Both the position numbers and the translations under genes were made by a program. A DNA stretch of 64,000 nt from Mycobacterium sp. AZCC_0083 (GTDB lineage: Bacteria; Actinomycetota; Actinomycetes; Mycobacteriales; Mycobacteriaceae). The stretch is from contig NZ_JACHGP010000006.1 of the NCBI RefSeq assembly GCF_014202335.1, positions 412,463-476,462 on the forward strand, read 5' to 3'. Numbering within the stretch: position 1 is the first letter of the stretch; every line of letters begins with the position of its first letter. Positions 35,185-42,944 of this stretch are shown here, piece by piece. The notes under the pieces are model-generated. The model searched no databases. It had not been told where the DNA came from and saw only the letters and a list, made by a program, of their open reading frames with translations.

Positions 35185-36303
35185 CTACTCCGGCAGCGAG
35201 TTACTCAGTCGCTCCGTGGCGGCGAGGTAGTCCTCGATGAACGCCATCACCACGTCGCGGGCCGGCATCTCCTTGTTCATCAAGCCGACGCCCTGCCCGA
35301 CCCAGTATGTGGCCAACGCCTTCGCGCCGGGATGACCTCTGGCGGCCAACGCGTCGATGCGGCGCAGCGCGGGCTCGCTGATCATTGACTGCAGCGGCAG
35401 CGCCAGCGGCTGCTTACCGCCCTCGTGAGGCTGCCAGGCATCGGTCCATTCCGACACCAATTGCCGAGACGGTTTTCCGGTGCGTCCGGCCGAACGGATG
35501 GTGTCGCGTGAGGTCGCGGCGAGCATCCTTTCGACGGTGTGCGGCGCGGTTTCGGCTTCCTCGGTGGTGAGCCACACCGAGCCCGTCCATGCGCCGGCCG
35601 CGCCCATCGCGACCGCGGCGGCCATCTGCCTTCCGGTGACGATGCCGCCAGCGGCGAGGACCGGGATGGCGTCGCCGATGGCTTCCAGAACTTCGGGAAT
35701 CAGAACCATGGTCGTGACCTCGCCACAGTGTCCGCCGGCTTCGGTGCCCTGTGCGACGAGCAGGTCCACGCCGACGTTGACCTGCTTGATCGCGTGCTCC
35801 TTGGCTCCGACCAATGCAGCCACGCACACCCCGTGTTCATTGCCCGCCTCGATCATGTAGTCCGGCGGCACACCGAGCGCGTTGGCGATCAACTTGATGG
35901 GATGGCTCATCGCCACGTCCAGCAGCGCGCGGCCGCTGTCACCGGTCAGTGCCGGCGCGCCGACCCGCGCAGTCTGCTCGGTGTCGATGTCGTGGCGGGC
36001 CAGTAGTTCGGCGACGAAGCGTCGATAGTCGTCCGGGATCCGCTCGGCCAGCTGGTCGCGGGAAAGTTTCTCGCCCTTGCCCTCGAACTTCCCCGGCACG
36101 ATGATGTCGGCGCCGTACGACTTGCCGTGCACGTGCTCGTCGATCCAGGACAGCTCCTGCTCGAGCTGGTCCGGGGTGTACGCGACCGCGCCGAGCACGC
36201 CGAATCCGCCGGCATTCGTCACTGCCGCAACGACATCGCGGCAGTGACTGAACGCGAAGAGCGGGAAATCGATACCGAACTTCTCACAGATGGCTGGCTT
36301 CAC
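35185..36303 (-). CDS. Nitronate monooxygenase / 2-nitropropane dioxygenase-like FMN protein
   Basis: About 372 aa, FMN TIM barrel: FPLFAFSHCRDVVAAVTNAGGFGVLG at the N-terminus, GVDLLVAQGTEAGGHCGEV (conserved region holding the putative catalytic His), and PVLAAGGIVTGRQMAAAVAMGAAGAWTGSVW (phosphate binding). In this family some members oxidise nitronates and others are enoyl reductases or pathway dehydrogenases. I start at GTG 36303, which overlaps the stop of a 13-codon leader frame; earlier in-frame codons exist up to 36411 but run through the operator. First gene of the NMO-IlvX-ALDH relic operon. Confidence 0.85.
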   Translation of the reverse strand: MKPAICEKFGIDFPLFAFSHCRDVVAAVTNAGGFGVLGAVAYTPDQLEQELSWIDEHVHGKSYGADIIVPGKFEGKGEKLSRDQLAERIPDDYRRFVAELLARHDIDTEQTARVGAPALTGDSGRALLDVAMSHPIKLIANALGVPPDYMIEAGNEHGVCVAALVGAKEHAIKQVNVGVDLLVAQGTEAGGHCGEVTTMVLIPEVLEAIGDAIPVLAAGGIVTGRQMAAAVAMGAAGAWTGSVWLTTEEAETAPHTVERMLAATSRDTIRSAGRTGKPSRQLVSEWTDAWQPHEGGKQPLALPLQSMISEPALRRIDALAARGHPGAKALATYWVGQGVGLMNKEMPARDVVMAFIEDYLAATERLSNSLPE

Positions 36304-36341
36304 AGCGGGAGCCCTTGGCCGATTGCGAGGTGTCGTGTCAT
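36300..36341 (-). CDS. 13-codon leader ORF coupled to the FMN protein gene
   Basis: ATG 36341 is preceded by a near-perfect ribosome site (GACGGAGGACCAC). It encodes MTRHLAIGQGLPL and stops with TGA overlapping the GTG start of the next gene. The 27 bp around its start closely resemble the start region of the IlvX gene (35095), so it may be a duplicated translation-initiation region. Likely serves translational coupling. Confidence 0.4.
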   Translation of the reverse strand: MTRHLAIGQGLPL

Positions 36342-36390
36342 GTGGTCCTCCGTCGAAGATGGTGTCGGGCCGGCACTCAGTGATGATTGT

Positions 36391-36438
36391 GCAAGTAACT
36401 GTTGACTGCAAGTTACTTGCGCACGTAGGTTGACTTGC
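36391..36438 (+). promoter_or_regulatory. Divergent operator region with perfect GCAAGTTACTTGC palindrome
   Basis: A half-site GCAAGTAACT is at 36391; -35 TTGACT at 36402-36407; perfect 13-bp dyad GCAAGTTACTTGC at 36408-36420 inside the 18-bp spacer; -10 TAGGTT at 36426-36431; then 7 bp to ATG 36439, a leaderless arrangement. Serves the SnoaL gene and, on the other strand, the FMN-protein operon. A repressor bound to the spacer would block RNA polymerase. Confidence 0.7.
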
Positions 36439-36846
36439 ATGTTGGTCGAACCGTCAGAGCGCAAGGAAATCGAGCAGCTGCTCAGCGACACCTTCGCGTG
36501 GGTTGACCACGGCGAGGCCGATCGCGTGCCGAAGTTATGCGCCCAAGGGTTCGCGCTGCACGGGCCAGGGGTCGACCTTGACCTGGAGCAGTTCGAGAAG
36601 ATGATGACCGCCCGGGTCGCGGCGTCGTATGAGACGCGGCATCAGTGGAGCGGCCTGCGGGTCCTCGCCGTCGATGGCGATGCCGTAGACATCGCGTTCG
36701 TGATGTGCGTTCATCGCCAAGACGAGGGCGCGGAGGTCACCACGCGCACGATCGCCGACTTCGCCGACCGCTGGGCACGGACGCCGGAAGGCTGGCGCCT
36801 CGCGTCCCGCACGATCACACCCGTCCTCGACGCGCCGCCGGCATAG
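36439..36846 (+). CDS. SnoaL/NTF2-like protein (paralogue 2)
   Basis: 135 aa, same fold and clearly the same family as 31430-31882: MLVEPSERKEIEQLLSDTFAW, FALHGPGVDLDLEQFEKM, ETRHQWSGLRVLAVDGDAVDIAF, GWRLASRTITPVL. I use ATG 36439 rather than TTG 36430 because the -10 box is at 36426-36431. First gene ahead of the Baeyer-Villiger monooxygenase, probably one transcript. Possible ligand-binding or isomerase role for the monooxygenase product (inference). Confidence 0.85.
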   Translation: MLVEPSERKEIEQLLSDTFAWVDHGEADRVPKLCAQGFALHGPGVDLDLEQFEKMMTARVAASYETRHQWSGLRVLAVDGDAVDIAFVMCVHRQDEGAEVTTRTIADFADRWARTPEGWRLASRTITPVLDAPPA

Positions 36847-36974
36847 CCCGTGCAGCTCTTTCAGACGACTGTGGGTGCGGCCCGCCGCGACGGCGACGAG
36901 AAGCGTCCGTGACCGTCGGCCAACCGCCCTCGCCCGTGGCACCTGAACGCGAACCCGACAGGAGCGGTGCACAG

Positions 36975-38981
36975 ATGACCGAACGGCCCGAATTGCTCGA
37001 CGCGACCGATGAGATGATCGACGACGCGGTGAAGTACGCCGACCCCATGGTGCTGCGCGGTCTCCTCTATCAACTCACGGGCGATGAGAGCCTGCAAGCC
37101 ACCGAAGTCACGTCAGTACAGCTTGGTTTCCTCGAGGCGCACATGCCGGCCAGTCCGGCGGCGTGGGCGCTGATTCAGTCCAAAGCAGCAGAGTTCTTGA
37201 AGTCCTACCGTGACCGCGGGGCCGGTGACATCTCCATCGGCCCACAGACGCGCCTGCAACGCAGCCTGAGCCTGGCCGCTGGAGTCGACATCCCCGACAC
37301 CGAAATCGAAATGTGGCTCGAGCAACTGGCTTTGGACCCGTGGGCGCGGGGTCACGCCTGGCACGAGCAGCAGCCCTCCCCAGAACGACTCCAACAGTTC
37401 TCGGTCGCGGTGATCGGCGCCGGTATGGGCGGGCTCAATGCCGCCGTCCAGTTGAAACATGCCGGAATTCCGTTCACCCTTCTCGAGAAGAACTCCGCGG
37501 TGGGGGGGACGTGGTACGAGAACCGCTATCCCGGCGCCAGGGTCGATTCACCCAGCCGCGCCTACACCCATATTTACGGCGTCGACTTCGAACTCCCCGG
37601 TGCCTTCTCAGAGCAGGCGGCCAATGAGAAGTACTTCAACTGGGTCGCCGATCACTTCGACGTCCGCAAGCACATCGAGTTCGACACCGAGGTCACCTCG
37701 ATGATCTGGAACGAGGACGACGCGGTCTGGGAGATCCGGGCGGAAGGTCCCGATGGACCCTGTCTTTGGCGAGCGAACGCGGTGATCAGCGCAGTGGGAT
37801 TCCTCTCGCGCCCCAACGTTCCCGACATCGAGGGGCTCGACGAATTCGCCGGCTCCACCTTCCACACCGCCCGCTGGCCTCAGGGCGCCGACCTCACCGG
37901 CAAGCACGTCGCGGTTATCGGCACCGGCTGCACTGGTTACCAACTGGTGCCCGAACTGGCGAAGTCGACCGGCCACCTCTATGTCTTCCAACGCACGCCC
38001 AGTTGGTGTTTCGCGGTTCCCGGATACCTGGCCACCTTCCCCCCGCAGGTGAGCTGGCTGGACCGTAACCTGCCGTTCCACACCAACTTCATGCGCTTCC
38101 GGTCCAGCTGGCCCTTCGGCCCGCAAGGCATGATGCGCGCATTCGAGATCGACCCGGCGTTCGACGATCCGCACACCAGGAGCGAGTGGAACCACCGGCT
38201 GCGTGAGGGCCGCCTCGAGTTTCTGCGCAAGAAGTTCGCCGATCGCCCCGAACTCGTCGACAGGATGCTGCCTACCGCGCCGCCGATGTCCTCACGACCG
38301 GTGCTGATCGACGACAAGAACAGCATCTATGACGCGCTGCTGAGACCCGACGTCACACTGGTGACGGATCCGATCCGACGCATCTCGCCGACGGCGATCG
38401 AGGTCGACGGCGTAGGCACATGCCCGGTCGATGCCATCGTCTTTGCGACGGGCTTCAAGGCGAACGACTTCCTGTGGCCCATGGAGGTGCGCGGACGCGG
38501 CGGCAGGCGCGTCGAGGAGCTGTGGCAGAAGGATGGTGCCCGCGCCTACCTCGGAACGATGCTGCCGGGGTTCCCCAATTTCTTCATGCTCTACGGGCCG
38601 AACACCAACGCCACCGGGGGCCTCGGAATCGTCGATGTCGAGGAGATGGTGACCAGATTCATCCTCGGGTGCCTCGCACACCTGGCCACCGACGAGAACC
38701 AGTCGATGGTGGAGGTGACCATGGACGCGTACCGGCGATACAACGACGAACTGGATCGCGTGGAGGCCACCAAGATGTATACCGACCCCCGCGCGCAGAA
38801 CTACTTCAAGAACGAACACGGGCGGTCAGCAGGCAACCTTCCCTTCGACATACGGAAGATGTGGCGGTGGCTCCGCAACCCGGAAAATGCCCGTACTGCT
38901 TCTGAGCGGCAGGCCGCTGGTGAGACGGCCACCGACTGCGCCGTCGTGCCACAGTTCGGCCACGACCTCGTCGTGCAGTGA
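36975..38981 (+). CDS. Baeyer-Villiger (class B flavin) monooxygenase
   Basis: 668 aa: a roughly 135-residue N-terminal extension, then the BVMO core. FAD motif VAVIGAGMGGLNAAVQL (about 145), the BVMO fingerprint FAGSTFHTARWPQ (FxGxxxHxxxWP, about 291-302), second NADPH motif VIGTGCTGYQ, and ATGFKANDF. N-terminally extended BVMOs of this kind occur in the cyclic/aryl-ketone and steroid monooxygenase groups. It inserts oxygen next to a ketone to give an ester or lactone. ATG 36975 follows AGGAG by 11 bp; GTG 36909 is an alternative. Convergent with the CMD gene. Confidence 0.92.
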   Translation: MTERPELLDATDEMIDDAVKYADPMVLRGLLYQLTGDESLQATEVTSVQLGFLEAHMPASPAAWALIQSKAAEFLKSYRDRGAGDISIGPQTRLQRSLSLAAGVDIPDTEIEMWLEQLALDPWARGHAWHEQQPSPERLQQFSVAVIGAGMGGLNAAVQLKHAGIPFTLLEKNSAVGGTWYENRYPGARVDSPSRAYTHIYGVDFELPGAFSEQAANEKYFNWVADHFDVRKHIEFDTEVTSMIWNEDDAVWEIRAEGPDGPCLWRANAVISAVGFLSRPNVPDIEGLDEFAGSTFHTARWPQGADLTGKHVAVIGTGCTGYQLVPELAKSTGHLYVFQRTPSWCFAVPGYLATFPPQVSWLDRNLPFHTNFMRFRSSWPFGPQGMMRAFEIDPAFDDPHTRSEWNHRLREGRLEFLRKKFADRPELVDRMLPTAPPMSSRPVLIDDKNSIYDALLRPDVTLVTDPIRRISPTAIEVDGVGTCPVDAIVFATGFKANDFLWPMEVRGRGGRRVEELWQKDGARAYLGTMLPGFPNFFMLYGPNTNATGGLGIVDVEEMVTRFILGCLAHLATDENQSMVEVTMDAYRRYNDELDRVEATKMYTDPRAQNYFKNEHGRSAGNLPFDIRKMWRWLRNPENARTASERQAAGETATDCAVVPQFGHDLVVQ

Positions 38982-38998
38982 ACGTGCGGTTCGGCGTC

Positions 38999-39036
38999 AG
39001 AAGCCGAGTTCGAGCTCAGAAGCCGGGTTCGAGCTC
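38999..39036. repeat. 19-bp tandem duplication at the CMD-gene 3' end
   Basis: AGAAGCCG(A/G)GTTCGAGCTC occurs twice in tandem (38999-39017, 39018-39036), 18 of 19 identical. The inner copy carries the last codons and stop of the CMD gene; the outer copy repeats them after the stop. Confidence 0.85.
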
Positions 39037-39552
39037 GACGCCGAAGGAGTTCAGGCTGAAGGCGACCACGTGGTACTGGCCCACCAGGATCGGCAGCTCG
39101 ATCAGCTGCTTTTCGTCATAGCGAGCTGCAAGCGCGGCCCACGTCGTGTCGCTGATGTGGCTGTCGTGGTGGAGCTCGTCGGCCGCGGTCAGAAGGACGG
39201 CGTCCTCGCCGCTCCAGCTCGCGTCGGTCGGTCCGTTGCGGACGCGTTCGATCTCCTCGTCGGTTAGGCCAGCCTGTTTGCCGAGCGCGACGTGGTGGGC
39301 CCACTCGTATTGCGCGTGGCAGTTCGAGGCGGTGCGCAGGATGAGCAGCTCGCGGTCACGGTGGGGGAGAAGCGAACCGTAGAGGAGCCCACCCGACAGC
39401 GGCGCCCACAGGCGGAACAGCTGAGGGTGGCGCAGGAGCGTGGTTACGACGTTGCTCGCCCCGGTCCCGTCACGGTTGATCCTGTCGACGAGGTCGGCGT
39501 GCTCCGCCTCTAGCTGGTCGGCAGGCAAGGGTGCGATGCGCGGTCCGGTCAT
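39016..39552 (-). CDS. Carboxymuconolactone decarboxylase/AhpD-family protein
   Basis: 178 aa, all-helical CMD fold. LLILRTASNCHAQYEWAHHVALGKQAGLTDEEI is the core, keeping E-W-x-x-H, although the redox CxxC of AhpD is reduced to one Cys (NCHAQYEW). C-terminal ALAARYDEKQLIELPILVGQYHVVAFSLNSFGV is typical of a large mycobacterial subgroup of unknown activity. I chose ATG 39552 (MTGPRIAPL); the frame runs on to 39666 through the operator. It diverges from the VOC gene with a GCAAG-type palindrome in between. The 3' end has a small tandem duplication. Confidence 0.87.
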   Translation of the reverse strand: MTGPRIAPLPADQLEAEHADLVDRINRDGTGASNVVTTLLRHPQLFRLWAPLSGGLLYGSLLPHRDRELLILRTASNCHAQYEWAHHVALGKQAGLTDEEIERVRNGPTDASWSGEDAVLLTAADELHHDSHISDTTWAALAARYDEKQLIELPILVGQYHVVAFSLNSFGVELEPGF

Positions 39553-39580
39553 AGGCTGACGGTACAAGGAACTGGGTATT

Positions 39581-39617
39581 GCAAGCAACTTGCGTAACCA
39601 TGTAACTTGCATATAGT
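39581..39617 (+). promoter_or_regulatory. Operator/promoter between CMD and VOC genes
   Basis: Dyad GCAAGCAACTTGC (39581-39593) followed by TTGCGT (39590-39595), a 16-bp spacer containing TGTAACTTGCA, and a good -10 TATAGT (39612-39617) for the VOC gene. The same block (dyad position, GCGTAA, TGTAACTTGCAT, GGGC) recurs upstream of the YceI gene at 41043. Confidence 0.6.
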
Positions 39618-39664
39618 GGGCAAATCGCCCCACGCACCAATGGCCATCCACCCGAGGAGCCCCC

Positions 39665-40291
39665 ATGGCTAGGACCCTGCCGACCGAGCCGGTCGCGCCC
39701 TACAAGCTGGCCCACGCGGTGCTGCGCACCGCCCATCTGGACGAGACGATCCGCCACTACGAGTTGCTGCTCAATGCCCGGATGGTCTTCGACCAGCGCC
39801 CCTACGGGGCTGCGATCACCTATGACGAGGAGCACCACCGCCTCGCGTTCGTCGCCGTGCCCGAGCTGGCCGACAAGAGCGCGGGCGAGGGCCTCCGCGT
39901 CGCCGACGCCACCGGCGCCGTCGGGGTGGACGTCGCCGTGGCCCCGGGCCTCGAGCACCTCGCGTTCGTCTTCGAGTCAATGGGGGCGCTCCTCGGCATG
40001 TACGTGCGGGCCAAGGCGGCGGGCTTCAAGCCGGTGTACTGCATGAATCACGGTGCGACGGTGAGCATCTACTATGCGGATCCTGACGGCCACAAGAACG
40101 AGATGATGGTCGAGGCGATGCCGATGGAGCTGGCCGACGAGTGGATCCACAGCCCGGAGTTCGCCGTCAATCCGGTCGGCTGGCCCTTCGACCCTGAGGA
40201 CCTGCTGGCTGGCTACGAGGCCGGAATGCCGCTCGCCGAGCTGATGACGATTGGTCGCGACCAATACGCGACCAGTCCTTCCGGAACTTGA
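39665..40291 (+). CDS. VOC-superfamily protein, extradiol-dioxygenase-like
   Basis: 208 aa, one glyoxalase/extradiol domain: KLAHAVLRTAHLDETIRHYELLLNARMVF (first metal His), LEHLAFVFESMGALLGMY (second His) and GHKNEMMVEAM (metal Glu), so the 2-His-1-carboxylate set appears intact. Such single-domain proteins cleave catechol-type rings or act as isomerases. ATG 39665 follows CGAGGAGCCCCC. First of the VOC-TetR pair (the open frame of the next gene even overlaps it). Fits a ring-cleavage step in the island. Confidence 0.86.
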   Translation: MARTLPTEPVAPYKLAHAVLRTAHLDETIRHYELLLNARMVFDQRPYGAAITYDEEHHRLAFVAVPELADKSAGEGLRVADATGAVGVDVAVAPGLEHLAFVFESMGALLGMYVRAKAAGFKPVYCMNHGATVSIYYADPDGHKNEMMVEAMPMELADEWIHSPEFAVNPVGWPFDPEDLLAGYEAGMPLAELMTIGRDQYATSPSGT

Positions 40292-40353
40292 CCCCGCCGG
40301 TTACGCCGCAAAGCGACCGGCTCGCCAAAGTCGGCAGCGACTCGACTCTGCGA

Positions 40354-40375
40354 GGGACTAACATTTACAAGTCCC
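40354..40375. promoter_or_regulatory. Inverted repeat GGGACT-N10-AGTCCC before the TetR gene
   Basis: Perfect 6-bp arms flank TAACATTTACA; TAACAT (40359-40364) could be a -10 box. Ends 20 bp before the GTG start, so it could be an autoregulatory operator. Confidence 0.4.
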
Positions 40376-40395
40376 CTTTGAGGCGGGAGCCCGCA

Positions 40396-41022
40396 GTGCC
40401 CGAGAATGCCTATGTCCGCCCTGTGCTCGGTCGGCGTGACCGCAAGCGCCTCGAGACGCGAAATGGCCTGGCGGCAGTCGCGCTCGAGCTCTTTGCCGAA
40501 CGGGGTTTCGACGCCGTCACCGTGAACGACATCGCGGATCGCGCCGATGTCGACCCCTCCACGTTCTACCGCCACTTCGGCTCCAAGGAGGCGGTGATCT
40601 TCTCGGACCTCGGCGACTGGACCGGACACCTCGGCGACGCCGTCCGCGCCCAGCCGGCCGAGCTGCCCCTGCTCGAGACGATGCGCACGGGCCTCAAGGA
40701 CCTCGCGGCGAATCTGATGGTCGACGTCGACAACGAGCGCCACCGCGCCCAGCTCACCAAGTCCTCCCCCAGTGTCCGGGCCCAAGGACTCGCCGTTCGC
40801 GAGGCACTGATCGAGGGGGTAGCTCTGGCCATCGCCGACCGCATGGCCGTTGACCCAGCACGCGACGGTCGACCGTACCTGCTCGCCGCCTCCTGCATCC
40901 TCGCCGCCAACTGGTATCGCGACTATGTAGTGCGGACCGGCGACCTGCCCAGCTCGGCCGAAGATGCAGTCGATCGCATCATCGACCTCGTCCGGGGTTT
41001 CGTCGCCGCGTCCGCCGAGTAA
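40396..41022 (+). CDS. TetR-family transcriptional regulator (island regulator candidate)
   Basis: 208 aa. HTH: VTVNDIADRADVDPSTFYRHFGSKEAVIFSD after RLETRNGLAAVALELFAERGFDA. The C-terminal ligand domain has AASCILAANWYRDYVVRTGDLPSS, typical of the MftR/AcrR-like group. GTG 40396 follows GGCGGGAG; longer in-frame starts at 40288 cross the promoter. It lies between two copies of the related operator blocks (39581 and 41043), which makes it the best candidate to bind the GCAAG-N3-CTTGC sites (inference). Confidence 0.9.
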   Translation: MPENAYVRPVLGRRDRKRLETRNGLAAVALELFAERGFDAVTVNDIADRADVDPSTFYRHFGSKEAVIFSDLGDWTGHLGDAVRAQPAELPLLETMRTGLKDLAANLMVDVDNERHRAQLTKSSPSVRAQGLAVREALIEGVALAIADRMAVDPARDGRPYLLAASCILAANWYRDYVVRTGDLPSSAEDAVDRIIDLVRGFVAASAE

Positions 41023-41042
41023 GATGCGATCAACAATCTATT

Positions 41043-41085
41043 GCTAGTGACTGGCGTAATGCTGTAACTTGCATGTATCGGGCGC
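41043..41085 (+). promoter_or_regulatory. Degenerate copy of the operator block upstream of yceI-like gene
   Basis: GCTAGTGACTGGC (41043-41055) stands where the CMD/VOC region has GCAAGCAACTTGC, followed in register by GCGTAA, TGTAACTTGCAT and CGGGC. Looks like a duplicated promoter that has drifted. Confidence 0.5.
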
Positions 41086-41162
41086 CCTTGCTCAACGCCG
41101 TCGGGGGGCCGGCTGGCACCGGTCGCCTTTCCGTCCCGCCACCGTCGAGGAGCGTTCCAGGT

Positions 41163-41729
41163 ATGACCACCGCATCAACCAACGTCGTCTCGCTGCCCTT
41201 GGCCCCCGGCCGGTGGGCGGTCGACCCCCACCACTCGTTCGTCGGGTTCGCCATCCGGCACCTCGGCGTGTCCAAGGTGCGGGGGCGCTTCAACCGCTTC
41301 GACGCCGAGATCGTCGTCGGCGACACACTCGACACGACCACCCTCACCGCAACCGTCGACGTCGCATCGATCGACACGGCCAACGCCGACCGTGACAAGA
41401 ACGCTTTGTCACCTGCCCTCCTCGATGTCGCGAAGCGTCCGACCATGGTGTTCCGTTCCACTCGGGTGACCGGCGCAGGCTCGGAGTACCGGGTCGACGG
41501 CGAGCTGACGATCGGCGAGGTCACCCGTCCGACCGTCCTCGCCGTCGAGTTCGGCGGCATCGAGAGCTTCCCGGGCGGGCCGCGCCACGCCGGCTTCGAG
41601 GCCACGATGGAGGTCCGCCGCAAGGACTTCGGCATCGATGTCCAGCTGCCGCCCGGGGTCAGTGCCGTCATGCTCGGCGAGGTGGTGAAGGTCGAGCTCG
41701 ACTTCGAGCTGCTCGAGCCAGCCAGCTGA
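41163..41729 (+). CDS. YceI-family polyisoprenoid-binding-like protein
   Basis: 188-aa lipocalin-like beta-barrel, no signal peptide. GRWAVDPHHSFVGFAIRHLGVSKVRGRFNRFDAEI is the classic N-terminal block and ATMEVRRKDFGIDV the C-terminal one. YceI-fold proteins bind long isoprenoids or fatty acyl chains; this cytosolic actinobacterial branch has no established role. ATG 41163 follows GAGGAG; an upstream ATG at 41073 lies in the promoter. Probably binds a lipophilic substrate or product of the island (inference). Confidence 0.9.
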   Translation: MTTASTNVVSLPLAPGRWAVDPHHSFVGFAIRHLGVSKVRGRFNRFDAEIVVGDTLDTTTLTATVDVASIDTANADRDKNALSPALLDVAKRPTMVFRSTRVTGAGSEYRVDGELTIGEVTRPTVLAVEFGGIESFPGGPRHAGFEATMEVRRKDFGIDVQLPPGVSAVMLGEVVKVELDFELLEPAS

Positions 41730-41803
41730 CGGCGCCGTTCGCGACCGCGGCCAACGTCATCCAGCTCGCGTCATTGCCACACGACCTCCTTCTCGGCGCG
41801 TCC

Positions 41804-42886
41804 TCATGACGCCAGCGTCGTGGCGTCGACGTCGACTGCCGCGGCCACCCATCGTTCGATGAGCGTGAGGACGAGATCTCGCGCTCGCTCGCCGAGCGTG
41901 GGCCAGCCCAGGATTGCGCCCAGCGGGAACACCACCAGGAGGGCAGTGGCCCGCAGATACTGCTCCCAAGCGGTGTCATCATCGATGACGAGCCCGGCGG
42001 AGCCGAGTGCGCGGACATATCGGCCGACCAAGTCGCGGTCGTGTCCGCGACGGACGGTCGTGTCCAGGCCCTGGGAGAGGAAGTAGGCGACGTCGTAGAT
42101 GCCGCTGGCCCGCGTGCAGAACTGAAAATCGACGACGGCTACTTCGTTGCCGTCGAAGAACAGGTTGTCGACCCGCAGGTCGCCGTGCGCGAGGCAGGCC
42201 GGATCTGTCAGCGAAGCCGCCAGCTCGAGGGTCAGATCGGGCAGGCGTTCAATCAATCGGTCGACGGCGGGCGGGTGGTCCTGTCTGCGGTTGGCGAGAT
42301 AGATCTCCCACCCGAGCGGGATGACGGAGCCGAGTTGTCCGACTTGGTCGACCACTGCGGGAAAGACTGCTGGATCCAGGGGTGGACGGTTGGGCGAAGC
42401 TCCCCAAGCGTGGAATTCGGCAAGGGAATCGATCACCTGGCCGGCCCGACCGAGTTGCAGGCCCTCGAGATGGTCGGGTGCTTCGAGGAGGCCGAGATCT
42501 TCGAGGAGGAGCACCATCGCGCCGGACTCCTCGAACTCCGCGTAATACGCACGTGGCGTTCGCAGCGGGCAGGACCTTGCCAGGTCCCGGTAGAACACGA
42601 CCTCGCGCTGGTACACGTTGGCGCCCTTGGCCGTGGCCCGGTACAGCGCGGACGTCGCAGGAATTTTGAGGATGAGGCTCTCGGGCCCGTCGCCTTGCAG
42701 ACGTAGACGAAACAAGTCGGACAGGAAGCCGGTGCCAACGGCGATCTGCTCGGCGGCGACTCCCGTCACGGTGCCCTCGGAGGCGAGCGCACCGTCGGCT
42801 CGCAGCACTGCAGTCAGCCACTCGGGCGTCACCTCCCCAATCGAAAACGGCATCGACGCAGACGAACTCGCGGCCACTGAACCCAT
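41804..42886 (-). CDS. APH/ecdysteroid-kinase-like phosphotransferase
   Basis: 360 aa, intact kinase fold: SLILKIPA (ATP-site Lys), LLLEDLG (hinge), LAHGDLRVDNLFF (catalytic loop), VVDFQF (metal Asp). Same superfamily as the frameshifted gene at 4591, but distinct in sequence. Members phosphorylate hydroxyl groups on small molecules. Diverges from the luciferase-like gene with a perfect 14-bp palindrome between them. Confidence 0.88.
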   Translation of the reverse strand: MGSVAASSSASMPFSIGEVTPEWLTAVLRADGALASEGTVTGVAAEQIAVGTGFLSDLFRLRLQGDGPESLILKIPATSALYRATAKGANVYQREVVFYRDLARSCPLRTPRAYYAEFEESGAMVLLLEDLGLLEAPDHLEGLQLGRAGQVIDSLAEFHAWGASPNRPPLDPAVFPAVVDQVGQLGSVIPLGWEIYLANRRQDHPPAVDRLIERLPDLTLELAASLTDPACLAHGDLRVDNLFFDGNEVAVVDFQFCTRASGIYDVAYFLSQGLDTTVRRGHDRDLVGRYVRALGSAGLVIDDDTAWEQYLRATALLVVFPLGAILGWPTLGERARDLVLTLIERWVAAAVDVDATTLAS

Positions 42887-42909
42887 GCGTGTGACAGTAG
42901 TGCGTTTAT

Positions 42910-42923
42910 TTGCGGATCCGCAA
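42910..42923. promoter_or_regulatory. Perfect palindrome TTGCGGATCCGCAA
   Basis: 14-bp perfect dyad in the 58-bp divergent promoter. It overlaps a possible -35 (TTGCGG) with TAGGCT 17 bp further (42933-42938) and 6 bp before ATG 42945, again a near-leaderless layout. Candidate operator for the TetR protein at 44017. Confidence 0.55.
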
Positions 42924-42944
42924 CTATCTGCATAGGCTGACGGG

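Noticed and set aside
36391..36420. Reading the CAAG/CTTG dyads as KstR2 sites
   Set aside because: The published KstR2 consensus has a 2-bp centre (CAAG-NN-CTTG); all dyads here have 3, so a different regulator is more likely.
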